Part shown: in pieces, positions 23,391 to 36,383 of the stretch | Numbering within the stretch: the stretch's first letter is position 1 | Layout of the letters: every line of letters begins with the position of its first letter | Origin: Sipunculus nudus | Taxonomy: Eukaryota; Annelida; Sipuncula; Golfingiida; Sipunculidae | Length of the DNA stretch: 64,000 nt | Reading direction: 5' to 3' | NCBI GenBank assembly: GCA_026874595.1 | Contig: CM049314.1 | Span: forward strand, 14,686,729 to 14,750,728 | Notes under the pieces: generated by a model | Seen by the model: the letters and a program-made list of their open reading frames with translations, nothing else | Told to the model about the DNA's origin: nothing | Database searches by the model: none | Program-made: the position numbers and the translations under genes

Positions 23391-24880
23391 AAAACCCGAC
23401 CTGGAAAACTGAGCGCACTGATCCACTTGTCTCGTATCAATTCTATAAGTCCCTTCACTAGCGAGTGTTCAGCTATCAGCGCAGTCACGATGTAGCGGAA
23501 GGAGTACCGATGCAGTTTTAAGCATATAAAATTCTGGCAGTCACGTCTTCCAAGAATCGTGTGTACTTCAAATAACTACAAAGGATTAATTAGCGTAATC
23601 CTTTTGTCGTGACAGTCCTGACATAAACAATGCCATGAAGGAAAGATCATGTTAAATGAGTTTACTTTACCTATATTCTATAAATGTATTAGTATGTCCG
23701 CTATAATCTAAAATAGAATAGCTTAGTTTTTCAACTAACATCGTAGAAATTTAAATAAGTTTGTTATGAAATAATATGGGTAATAAAGGGCAAATGACAA
23801 TTAGTTTCAATTATTATCATTTTTTTATAGCGGGACACAGACACACAAAAGAAAGTTCCTGGCATGACTATTATGTTTTTATTCTTCAGTGACTAAAATT
23901 TGATTAAGCACATATTTCAATCGGTTGGGAATTTCAGAGTCTCTATAGAACACACCATTATTTGGTGGGCATAAAAAGACACATTTTATTGAAGCAATTC
24001 AATATTTTATTAATACACTAGTTTAAATCACAAAAAGAGAAATTAGAATATATATTTCCATTCCTGTGATTAGCTATATTTCCACTCAGTTTAATAAAAT
24101 ATATAAAATATCATGCCGGGCAATTAGACATGCGGGTGGCGGCATTTGTGGTGGAGAGTGGGAAGCACTCATACAGCAGGGCGATGACAAGATGGTGGCC
24201 TCAGAATCTCTCCGGGTCGTCTCCGGGTGAGGTATCCTCGGATAACTTAATTAATACTTTATACACTAGCAAATTAAGTATCCGAAATTATGCAAACGTG
24301 AACAAGAAGTGTAGAGACAAGGTATAATACGAATCGAGGCCCTTGGAATTAAGATATTGACGTCTCCGGGTCAACCAAGGAAGTGACTGGAGGAAAACCA
24401 GCAGCTCATCAAAGATATCTGGACAGTTTCACCACAGTTAGTACAAACCATTGCCCAATAATATAAGAATCATATACAACGTTTATAAAATAGTGAATTA
24501 AGTTATGCATTCATGACAACACATAATTCTTTTTTTTTATTTATTGTGAATTTGTAAAATAATATTTAACATGGCAAAATTCACAACATATAGTTTATAA
24601 TGATAATGATATTGATTGATTAACATGTATTAATGTCATATTTTATTCCTTTTCATTCAGCGTGGTGTAAATCTTCTCAGAGATTCTGCCCCGTGAGCAG
24701 ATTCTGTTTCCTGGTGGGGAACATCCAGAGCAAGGGGACAAAGAAACCATTTACATGTTTTGGAGAAAAGAAAAGTACATGTACAAAAAGTGTTGCAGTG
24801 AATAAACATTCCATTGAGCACCCTGGGAGTACAATACATCGGGTTCAAAAACAGCAAGCCACAAATTATACCTCAAAAAA
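23391..24880. other. Non-coding DNA, no gene recognised
   Basis: Open frames at 23297-23488 (minus) and 24130-24327 (plus) have no family resemblance that I can recognise. The rest is AT-rich. Confidence 0.4.
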
Positions 24881-26720
24881 TGAACCTCGCCCCCCCCCCC
24901 CCCCCAAAAAAATAAAATAAAACAAGGGACCCATGGGTCACGGCGCTCAGCTGTTAAAATATGATTTAGAAATGAGGCAAATGATTGTTTTGTGTGGAAA
25001 TAAATATAAGCTGTATTATGAGTTGTTGGTGTTTAGCTTATGTATGATTTTGATAGTATCTTTGGAGACAGGGAAGAGGATTGATTTCATTTATTTTATT
25101 AACAAATGGAGTGCTATTGTCACACAGATTTTGACTTGGCCATATAACTTATAAGCAGAACATTAGCGTCATATTGACCCTCTGGCATTACGACCAGATT
25201 ACTAGCGCCAGAGTGTCATGACATCTACGTCCGAGGATCACATTATAACGCCTTATGAAGATGCAAATATTTTCGTCATTTCTGACAACGCTTCATGGGC
25301 TACAGTTACACTGTCAATCAACATAAACCAGACCAGTCGATAGCATTTTTTTGTGTATTTTCTAATAATACCAAATATGAGCGAGAAAAGTTCCTGTTTA
25401 ACCCAGCACATTGGTAAACCGCTCGGCATGTTTGTTGAATTTATGACAGCATGAACACAAGCATGGCTCGCAAGGGTTACAGGACGCAGGCAACTTGCAG
25501 GCGACACAGGAAATGACCCGTGTCCATGGAGACGGTGTTTTAGTTTAGATTGCGAGCTCACATATATAATATTGTGTTTAATCACCATTCCAAGCATAAT
25601 ATTGAGATCATGGGCTGTTTTCCACAATATGAATGCAACCAGATGCAAGACCACTGCGATACATTCCTCCATATTACTAGGATCACGACTCGAGTAGGCT
25701 TACCAACCCAATTATCCGATTTCCTACTGAGTCGGGTTGTCACGGCTAGCAGAACATATAATATAAGAATTTAACTATTTATTAAAAATAATTACAAATT
25801 GTCAGAAAAATAATTTTTATTAAAAATAATAAGAGAATTGTATGATTTTTAAAAATATAATACAACTGAAATGATTATTAAAATAATATCAAAGAATATA
25901 TTCATGAATGCGTTCATTAATACATTTTGAAAGTATTTGCACTGGTATTCATATACTTTCATTTTTACCTAAATTCCTATTCTTATGCAAGAAAATTTAT
26001 AATGGAATACATATTCGTATTCGTATTGAAATACATTATGATTTGCAAAGTATTCGCACCATGTCTGGTATTTATTCAGTTTTCACCAAACAATGATGTT
26101 GAGAATCAAGAATACACAAAATTCACACATTTAAATAATGATAATAAGTTCCTGGTTTTATGGCTTTTATTCATTCAAAAAAATAAATGTAATATATTCA
26201 TTTTGGACTAATTTCACATCAATGTACACACTAGACAGCAGGAATCTAGATTAATATCATCAACTGCATCTTTGTCTATCATTAATTTCCTTCATATGAT
26301 CCCTAATGATTAGTAATGAATAATATGATTTTTTTAATAATTAAAATTGAACTGAAAAATACTGCATGGTGTTATTTGGAATACGTGACATTCTATCAAT
26401 CGTTACAAGATTCTTATATCATCAGTAACTGCAAGTTAATTTCCTGTTATTATCAACTCACAAATTCCTTTTCTATTTTTCTTTAATTTCTTATTAAAAA
26501 CCAATACAATTTTATTAATTTATTGTTTATTGTTATGTTGTTAGTTAAAACTACTAGATGAGTTGGGTTGGACACCTGGAACAACTGTGGCTGGCCATAA
26601 GCTGCCTGGCTGCCAAAGTGTACCCCTCGCCTCAAGCGTGCATAATTTGATGAAAGGTCAACAAGGTTATCATACAGGTGACTCAAGAGGGGCTGGGGAG
26701 AGCTAAGGTCTGACATGATC
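24881..26720. other. Non-coding DNA with a repeat terminus
   Basis: C16 at 24890-24905 and A-rich sequence precede a repeat terminus, ACAAGGGACCCATGGGTCAC (24922-24941), also seen inverted near 20350 and diverged near 22445. The 139-codon minus frame at 25253-25672 shows no recognisable domain. Confidence 0.4.
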
Positions 26721-27450
26721 TCAAAAAAACATCAATAAAAGCTACAATTTTTGGCCAATTTCTTTCAGCTTTCTAAACTAAAAAGCTGAAATCCTTATGT
26801 GTGCATGAAATGAAAATTATATCAACAGTGCTCACAGGAAACGTGCCATGGTCAAATTTTGGCAAAATTTAAGGTACTTATTTTATATTTATACTAATAA
26901 CTTATAAAATTTGAAAAATTCAGAGCTAATTTAGGGTATTCAATTGTATCTTGATTAAATTATGTTACATCCCTGACATAGAATCTCTAGCTCCAGCAAT
27001 CCTCTTGTTAAGGGAGTAAATATATTTCTTGATTTTTTTACAAAGTGCATTATGTTTGGGCCCATAACTTAAAACAATTACGCAATACTGACATCATTTC
27101 TGGCATGTGCATGGAGAATGTACAGAAAAATATGTATATTATACATGTATATGATTGAAGTCAGATCAGTGGTTTTGATATTAGGCAGTCCTGAAGTGTG
27201 AAAATAGATTTCTAATAAAAAATTGAGGTTTTTCCTTAATATCTCGAAGGAACGAAGCCATATTGACCCAATTTTTGGCATGGTAGGAGATTTTGGGGAC
27301 ATATGCTGAAAACTGTATGCCGAATTTCAGATTCGTAGGTCGAACGGTGTCGAAACGTGCCAGTCTTACGGACAGACATCCAGACAGACAGACGGAGGAC
27401 AGACAATGGACCACGACTATAGCTCAGATGACTTATAGTCAGCTGAGCTA
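26720..27450 (+). repeat. Dispersed repeat ending in a GACAGACGG tract and a terminal hairpin
   Basis: It matches a second copy at 32.9-33.57 kb through phrases such as ACAAAGTGCATTATG and GGGCCCATAA. It ends with CAGACAGACAGACGGAGGACAG (27381-27402), then a long hairpin at 27420-27450: TAGCTCAG/CTGAGCTA outer stem, one mismatch, TGACT/AGTCA inner stem and a 3-nt loop. AAAAA follows. The class is unknown. Confidence 0.6.
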
Positions 27451-27587
27451 AAAAATTCAGGTGATGCAATGAAAAGCCAAATAAATAAAAACTTCATATT
27501 GAATCTGCTTATAGTCATTTAATGACATAAATTACTATATTCTCCTTCATAATCTGGTATTAACATATATGTTTAGCATATTTTTTA

Positions 27588-28150
27588 GGGTGCCTTTCCA
27601 TACACGTGGGTCCCCGTGCAGATCCCAGAAGGGTAAAATCCAACAAGTGTATTATCATTGTCGTGTTTCTATATGTGCAGGCAACCAAGCAGGTTTTTTA
27701 ACTCCAGCAGTGTTGGATTTCTGTTGGGGCCTGCATGTAGATGCCACCTGCAGTATATTAGTCGCTGGTATTTGTTCTCTTTTTGGAAAAAAAGATAAAA
27801 AAGTTTCCAGTGCCTTAAGGATTAATTAGAGAACATACAACAAGATTTCATCGAGATAGAGCTTGAAAAAGGAGCTGAAAAATGTGGGGCAGGAGATAGC
27901 CACCATGTGAGCCTGGCTGATGGGATACCTGGCTGGTGAATTATCCGCTGAAGGCCTGGCCTCACTAGTATAAATGTTTAAACTGTATATTGAATTAAAA
28001 CATCACACTCAAATTTAAGAAATTATGATTAATCATCATTAGTGCATGACTTTACCACAAAAAAAATCGGTCATGCACATGCATGAAACCTGCACATATG
28101 GAAATGGGGTCTCGGCATGCACGGAAAACAGCATGTATGGAAAGGCAGCC
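27588..28150. mobile_element. PIF/Harbinger-like MITE
   Basis: The terminal inverted repeats are GGGTGCCTTTCCATAC (start) and GGCTGCCTTTCCATAC (end, reverse complement). They are flanked by TTA at 27585-27587 and TTA at 28151-28153, the TWA duplication expected for PIF/Harbinger. It is 563 bp long with no transposase; the frame at 27569-27829 overlaps the left end and is not a gene. Confidence 0.65.
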
Positions 28151-28950
28151 TTACACATTTATGTACAGTAATCACTAGTCTACACTGAGTCTATTATTCT
28201 GATGGTGAAAATGCCAGAAATATGCCATATAATCCTCCAAACACATACCAAAGTACAGCTTCTTCAATGCTTTATTATAGCATGCCTGATATATATCAGA
28301 CCATGGTCCTAAAATCTTTATATGTATATATTGTCTTTCCGTTTTGGTGCATGACAAATGCTACATGTGAGTCGCTTAGTGTATGTGACATGAAACAAAG
28401 TGTTATTTCACTTGATGGGTGTCACTCAATGTTTTGTCTTCTGTGTTGCACACCTTGTCACCCCAGTAAACAAGATATAATGGTAATTTCATATAATATG
28501 GCATGAAATAATTTTTACACCCTCCCGTCCTGCAGTAATAAAAAATAATAAGTTACGTAATATCAAAGCATTAATATCCATATATTCAACCATGAGCCAG
28601 TCACTTATCTCAGATTAAACTAATTCATTTGTAATATAATTTTTAGATCATATAGAGTTTCTTTCATCATTCTGTACAGAATCTAACAGGTTTAAAGATA
28701 CATGATCATGAAAAATCAAGTTTTGGCTGTTCAACTCACCATGTACTTAACTTTTACACACTGTACATTCCCTATACATGGAGGTAGCACCATTCAATCA
28801 AACATGTCAGTAAGCATGTGTGTACATAAGGTGTGGGAACCTTTCAAAAGCATCAAAGAATGTTAGATTGAAAGCATTCCATTGCCTGTTGTGGGAATTT
28901 GTACTATGGCACATATTAATTGTTTTTACAGTTCTAATGCTGTAGGCTTG

Positions 28951-28990
28951 CAGTCTCTGTTAGCCAGTCTCTGTTAGCCAGGCTCTGTTT
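28951..28990. repeat. 14-bp tandem duplication just 3' of gene B stop
   Basis: CAGTCTCTGTTAGC occurs twice in direct succession, followed by a partial third copy (CAGGCTCTGTT). It would lie in the 3' UTR of gene B. Confidence 0.8.
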
Positions 28991-28997
28991 TTGTCCG

Positions 28998-29147
28998 TCA
29001 CCAGCTGAGTGCCATTACAAGCCACCCTAGGCACAGGAACATGCTCCCGTATGGTGTGAGTTTTCTGTATTTTGGATCTGCAGTGAGAGCGTGGGCGTAG
29101 TAACTTCCACTGAAGAGGATGGTGCCTGTCAACAGCAGACTCCCAAC
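28998..29147 (-). CDS. Gene B coding exon 4 (last)
   Basis: 150 nt after acceptor TTGTATTACAG. It encodes [15 protein letters not shown], a short Lys/Arg-containing loop, and the last helix [13 protein letters not shown], then TGA. It is four residues shorter than gene A exon 4 in the loop between helices 3 and 4. Confidence 0.93.
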   Translation of the reverse strand, partial: VGSLLLTGTILFSGSYYAHALTADPKYRKLTPYGSMFLCLGWLVMALSW

Positions 29148-30660
29148 CTGTAATACAAAGTTTGAATAAATAAAGCTCCATACCTTTTAATGCAAAAGTC
29201 TTATTCAATATGGCTCCCCACCTGTAATAATAAAGTCTTAACACTTTAGCTGCCTATGACAAGTATACTCGTCATATTTTCTGATTCCCCCAGTGCCTAT
29301 GACGGGTATACTCGTCATGTATTTATCAGCAGTTTTCAGTAAGAAATTTCTGAAATTTATCAATAAACTCTTCGCAGGTGAGTAGTAGTTCCTTTATAAA
29401 TTGGTTTCATATCATGAAATGGAATAATTTGTAATTCATCAGTGCGCTTGATAACTCGAAAGCAGAAAAGGTGTGGAGAGCGTGAAAACAGCGAAGGCTC
29501 CCGTCCTTTGCAGTGAAATAAGTTCATGACCCGCTGGAGTGAAAAATTGATTCGGTGTAGGAGTATTCCTTAGAATCAGACGAAAGGGAGGTGCGCAAAA
29601 AAATTGTGTATAGTTTTATATTTGGGCGTGTTTTGGCCACTTACTTTCGGCAAACCCGTTGGTGAGACCGAGGTGAGACAGATCACACCTTAGGTGTGAA
29701 ATCGAGATGGTGAGGCGTGAAGTCGTTCAGGTTTATTGCCCCGCGAGGACACCCTATTGCGCAATCAACAACAATAGGGCGCGTGCCACATGCCTGACAC
29801 ACAGATCGGCAGGGTAATCGGAACGTAGCTGAAAATAATTACTTTGGCTTATTTGGAGTTATTTCACATATCCTATATATTTATAGATAGCAATATGCAT
29901 GTGTAAGTAGGCTACCTTCGCCAATAAGTGCATGTAATTTGTAAAATTCTGAATCAAACTTGGACGATCACTAACGGAACAGTACTATACCGGCAGTCCC
30001 AACCGCACTTTGCAATTCACCATAGGCAGACCCGACGTATGACTTTCAAGAATTCATAAAATAGTATTATATCATAAGCCGTAGAGGTGATCATATAAGG
30101 TTACACTTTGTTCACTCGCAATGTTCGTATAATTCCTGGCTTTGTTTGACGGTGACAGTATCCATTGCATCATACTATCGCTACGGTATGTAAATAACTT
30201 TATGACTGTGTGTAACATAAGATAATACAATTTTTATAATTATATTGATTGTAGAATCAGTTTGTTTGAAATGAAAGGCAAAACGTATCTTTTTGCAATA
30301 AAAATACAAGTTTGAAAAATGAAGGGAAAAAAAAGTAACGTGTGGGTTTAAACACACGTGGTGTTCCACCGCGGGTGACTAACCCAACAACCTAACCCCT
30401 GTGCCGTCTAGGCACACGAGTATTTGGGACATTTATAACAACCATAAACCATAATGAGACAAACCCTCGCGTGTTTTACTAGATCGATACGTTGATATTA
30501 TAAATTCGATGATCATACATGATTATAACTGTGACGTTTTATAATTCTCCATCTTTTATTTCCACTAATAAGTCAATGGTTGATCCGAGTGTGTACAGGA
30601 GCCGCTATTGCGTGAGCCACTGGACTTTCCCGGTTCTGGTGTAAACATTTTCTCTCTCTC

Positions 30661-30751
<91 letters not shown>

Positions 30752-33700
30752 GCATGTGAGCGAGCGTATCTGTTTGTTTGCGCTTGTTTCCTTTGAGGTC
30801 TTTACTGGCGGTAGCCCTAATTGGCTAATTAGGCTGAACACGGTTATGACATCCTTCTGTGCATAACATCTCAGGCAGGTTTTATGGCCCATGCACCAGA
30901 TGGACATCACACCCTCGTTATCAGCTTTTCACACCTAGAACTAACTCACCTGGACCTCCCGGAGACACATGCAGGCCCTGGCACTGGGGGAATATTTGGC
31001 TGGGCAGTGAATGTGTTAATTAATAAGGGCCTACCTGTTATATAAGTCTTAATTAATTTAACACTATTTCTTTTAAGGTTCCCTATCAGTAATATAAAAG
31101 TCTTAATTCTTTTATTTTCTGTGTGACACATTTAAAATATACACCAATTAAGTATAAGGTTTTAGAAAATAAATTCTGCTGAGGCAGAAAAAATATACAA
31201 TGTTTCAAATAGATCTCAATTTTTTTCATTACAAGTATACTAATTTTTTTTTATTAAATCAATTTTACACAGTTGAAATAAAACCAATGTCCCAAGAGCA
31301 CAGGTGTGAGGACTCATTGGGGTGGGAGGGCTGGTGGGAGTTACAACACCCTCATATACATACATCCTCATTTTTTTATTACTTCATTTTTTTTTAAGTT
31401 TATATATTTTATACAAGTGCAGTATAACAAATATATCTGAATATATAAGTTGATTCACAATTCTAAATTGCAACAATATTTATCCCTAATTTGATCATAT
31501 AACATTACATTATGCTTACAAGTGTATTTATTTTTTACCAGAGAAATATATTTTATAAATTTGCAAAACAATAAATATCTGAAATTACATTTGATTCAGA
31601 ATTAACAATTCTAAATGGCACCTTTTATTTTTATCCATAATTTGGCTCATATATCATCAGATTAATCATACTGATAGGTTTAATTAATTTTAATTAACTT
31701 AAATTATTTAGGAAATTAATTTCTTTAAAAAAGCAACATAGCCATTAAATGGCATAATCTGGATTTCTCCTTCAATTACTATTTCAAGAAAGGTTTTGTA
31801 CATTGGAGTGGAAACAGCTTCTCAATTGAAGAAATACAGTTCAAACGATAACAGATAGAATGATATATGTCTCCTCCCTATAGGCCATCCCAAAACATTA
31901 AGGGAAAAATATGCACTATATCAAAAAAATGGTTTTAGATTTCAGCTTATTAGACCCTTGAAGATCAAGGTTACTGTTTTTTTTTAACTCCTCTGAATTC
32001 GGCAGAAAGAACTGGTGCGTCAAATTTGAAGACAAAATCTTCAATACTTCAATAATATGGGGTCAAAATAATCCTAGAATTGAATAAATTTGACCTTGAA
32101 GATCAAGATCAAGGTTACAGAACCCAAATATTCCAAGAACTTAGTTAGGACAATTTATGTGTCGAATGTGGGGAAAAAATCTGCAATACTTAAAAAGTGC
32201 TTGTGTTCACAAGACAAGAACTATAATTTGGCTGATTTGACATTGAAGATGAAAGGAAGGTCAAAGTCACCAGGCTTCTAACTCAGCCAAGATCTTGGTA
32301 GGAAGAATGGTTTGAAAGTGTTTCAAATTTTGGAGGGAAATATGCAGCCCTTCAAAAGATATCGCATTCACAAGACAATTACTATATAATTTTGCTGATT
32401 CAACCTTGAACATCCTGGTCAAGGTCACCAGTTTTCAAATGAGCCCAAGAACTTGGTAGGAACAATTTGTGTACCAAATTTGAGGAAGAAATGTGAAACA
32501 CTTCAAAAGTTATGGGGTTCACAAAAATTTTACATTTCAAATTTTTGAGGAAAAAACCTCTTCAAAAGTTATTGAGTTCACAAGATATCCTACAGACGAC
32601 GAATGATGACAATGACAGGCGATGGCACTGAAAACAACATGTCTCCCCTGAAGGGGGGGGGGGGGGGACATTATTATTGCAATACATTTGGGCAGGGGGG
32701 GGGGGGGGAGGGCATGAGTGGGGAGAGGAGTTTAGGTGACATTTGAGTAAATGTACACCTGTAACAGCAGGGGTGCTCTCCAAGTGATGAATTACATTTC
32801 AAGTATAAGCAAGCAAGATTAAATGACCTACATTGACCGGAAGTGGGCTCCCTGGAGATTGACAAAGCAAATTACTACAATAGAGCCTCTGAAAATAATT
32901 CAATAACTATTCTAATTTTTTTTGCTTCAATTTTCAAATTTCAGAATTTATCAGATTAAATCCTTACATGTACAAGCTGTGAAAATTAAATCAAATTTAT
33001 TTACAGGAAAAAATGTGAAATATTCAAAGTTGGGCAAAATTGAAGGTACTGATTTTATATTTATAAAAAATTTACAAAATTCTGATCTTAATTCAGGAAT
33101 ACACTTTTGAATTTTGACTAAATAACGTTTTATCCTTGGAAAAAAGTCTCAATTTACATATTTATCGTGTTCAGTGAGTAAATATCTATCCTGTTTTTAT
33201 TACAAAGTGCATTATGATTGGGCCCATAAGTAAATAAATTACATAATCCTGATCTAATTTCAGGCATGTACATGGGAAATATATATGAGAATATACATGG
33301 TAAGTATGAAGAACAAGTGGGTCATGCCTCAGATGACAAGCATGAGATAATGGCCTTATATTTACAACTGATGTCTTATTTACAAGAAAATCATTGCAAC
33401 TTTTAAAATTTGGGTCAGGAAGATTTATACACATAAAGCACATTACTTGATGGCTCAGGGCAAAATAGTGATACTAAACATGACTGAACATTTGCTACCA
33501 GTTCAGTGAAATTGATGTTTCCAGAACACAGCTTGCTGAATATAGATTTTTCAGCTGAGCTAAAAATTACATTCTAGGTCCAGTGGTTACGATTTGTGCT
33601 CTCTTTTGGTATCAAATTTTCAAATATTCTGGGAGTATTATAAGCCCCATAGCTCAAAGAATATGGTTAACAGAGACTTAATTTCAGGTTTTCCAGGAGA

Positions 33701-36349
33701 CTTTTCACAGACCTCCCAGGATGTCAAGTTAGAAGATTCTAGGTCCAGTGGTTATGATTTCAGGTTTCTGCAGAGAACTTTTGAGGAACTCTAAGGATCT
33801 CGAGGTAGAAGATTTTAGATCCAATGGTTATTATTTATTATGAAAAATTTTCAATTATTCTGGGTGTAGTTATGAGCCCCATAGCTCGGAGAATATGGGT
33901 AACAGAGACTTCATTTCAGGTTTCTACAGAGATTTTTCACAGATCTTCCCGGATGCCAAGTGAGAAGAATCTAGGACCAACTGTTGCAATTTGTGCCCTG
34001 TTAACACGTGATTGCATCAGGTTTAAAAAATAGAGAAAACAAAGAGCACCCCAAACGTGCATAATATGCCTGTTGTGTATCTGGTGACCTCATACCTCAT
34101 TAAATATGTGTGAATTTTTATGAGAATGTAATTCAGGTGAGAAACTATTGGTAAATATGTTTATTGAGTTTCATGTTAATCCGTTGGATTTTGTAACTCA
34201 CCAAGGTACCTCGAAAGAGCGGTGACCTCTGACCTCATTAACTGTGCATGCATTTTGATGAGAATGTAAATCAGGTGAAAAAGTCTATTGGTTAATATGT
34301 ATAATGAGTTTTATGTAAATCCATAGGGTATTAGTAAGTCACCAAGATACCTCCAAAGTGAAATGACCTCTGACCTCATTATATATTCATGAATTGAGAA
34401 TGTAAATCAGGTGAGAAAGTCTATTGGTAAATATGTATAATGCAATGAGATTCATGAAAATCCGTAGGAGTTTTGGTAAGTCACCCAGATGCCTCAAAAG
34501 TGTGGTCACCCCTTACCTCAATAGATATGCATGGATTTCACTGGAATATAAACTTAGGCGAGATATTTTACTGATTTGCGTTTCTGATTAGTTTAATCAA
34601 CATCTCTCTCATTATTCGTAAGTTATCGCGGCAACACCACAAAGTCCTCGAGTGAATTTATTAAATATGTGTGTGCGTTGCCCATAATCAAACTTGGGTG
34701 AGAAAATCTGTTAGTAAGTACTTATGATGAGTTTAGCGAAAATCCATCAAAGTCCATGTAAGTTATGGTGGTGACACTAAACGTTAACGAAAGGACGGAC
34801 AGACAGACAGTGGGTATATCATAATACTCTCGTCATCAGACAGGCCTATAAAAATGCGTAAAAATTTGAAAATTAACAGGTGGTTCCACTAGTCTGCAAA
34901 ACTGATGAAAAGCTCCATGATCAATATTCATGCAAAAAATCATGATGGTCAATGCATTAGTTTTTCAGATACTAGAGCTTTTTTATCAAATTTTCAATTA
35001 TTTTTGGGGTTCTTCTGAGCCCCATACTCAGAGGATATGGGTAACAGAGACCTAATTTCATGTTTCCAAGGAGACCTCCCATGATGTAAAGTTAGCAGAT
35101 TCCAGGTCCACCAGTTACGATTTGTGCCCTGTTAAAGGACAGCCCGACGACGGACTAAGAGTGGTCCCTACAGCTCAGATGACTTTCAGTCAGCTGAACT
35201 AAAAAATGACATGTGATTTTGATATCAGGACTGTAATAATAGGTTTTAAATGGAAAATTGAGGTGTATTTTTCATTTCTTGAAGGAACGAAGTGGCAGTC
35301 ACCCAATTTTGGGTTTGGTAGGAGGTTTTTGGTCATCTAATAGTTTGCAAAATTTTGGATCCATAGTTTCAAAATGTGCCAATCTTACAGATAGAAAGAT
35401 GGATGGATGATGGACAATGGACCATTACTATAGTTCAGATGACTTATGGTCTATAGCTAAGAAATATCTCATTGATGACAAAGGACTGAGAAAAACATAT
35501 ATAAATATTTATGAGAAAGGAGCCTGTTAAATTTATGAAGATAACCTCACCTCAGAAACAATTAAGCATGTACAATTCTGTCATATCGCAGCACAGAGAA
35601 GCTTGTTTGCAGAACTCTCAATAATCATATAGGACCTCTTAAATTAACTGATCAATGTACAAATACATCTCATCAACCCCTGTGAGGCCTTGTGTATATC
35701 TAGGTCACTCAGAGAAAAGAGATAAATACATATACAGTCATGTGCCCTGACTTACTAGGTTTGGTCGGCTGGTGAGAGGGACTGCCAGTAGTACAGCCGA
35801 GTGGATGAAATGGTAGCGAACACCTGTGTCATACTCCTGAAATAAGACATAAAATAAATTCATAACTAATATTGGTATGTCTAACATGACATTTTCAGTA
35901 AAGGTCTTGCCACCTCAGTGATGAAGCATTTACTAAACATTTCCTTGTAAATATAAATATTACACAAGGTTACAACAATGCAGAATAATATTATTATGTA
36001 TCGAGAATCAATATCTAAAATGATCATTTAATTTGGCTTAGCACGTTCAGTCTCAAGTTCTCAGCTTTTTACATTTATAAATGACACTAGAAAAATACAT
36101 TTAATGGTTGGCAGGAACTGTTTCACTTTTAACATAAATCATGAAAATAATGATAAATCTTAGTTATTTCTGAGAATTATAAAGCAGGGATGTTTTCATG
36201 ATGGGGAAAGGGGTTCCCCGCTAATATTAAAATTAATCATCTTACCGACTGTAATACAGAATCTGCTTCTTTCTTTGTCAGAACTGAAAAAAATAAAAAA
36301 TAAAAAAAAAATCAGTGGGATGAAAATATAAACAAAACAAGTCTTTGAT

Positions 36350-36383
<34 letters not shown>

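Larger units (their letters stand above)
29330..31860. other. Gene B intron 3, distal part
   Basis: It holds a SINE-like head at 30336-30408 and a long (TA)n at 30664-30748. The rest is AT-rich sequence in which I saw no further structure. Confidence 0.45.

Noticed and set aside
25253-25672. 139-codon minus-strand frame
   Set aside because: No recognisable domain, no splice partner and no codon pattern that I can argue for. Could be chance.
27569-27829. 86-codon plus-strand frame
   Set aside because: It overlaps the left end of the PIF/Harbinger-like MITE.
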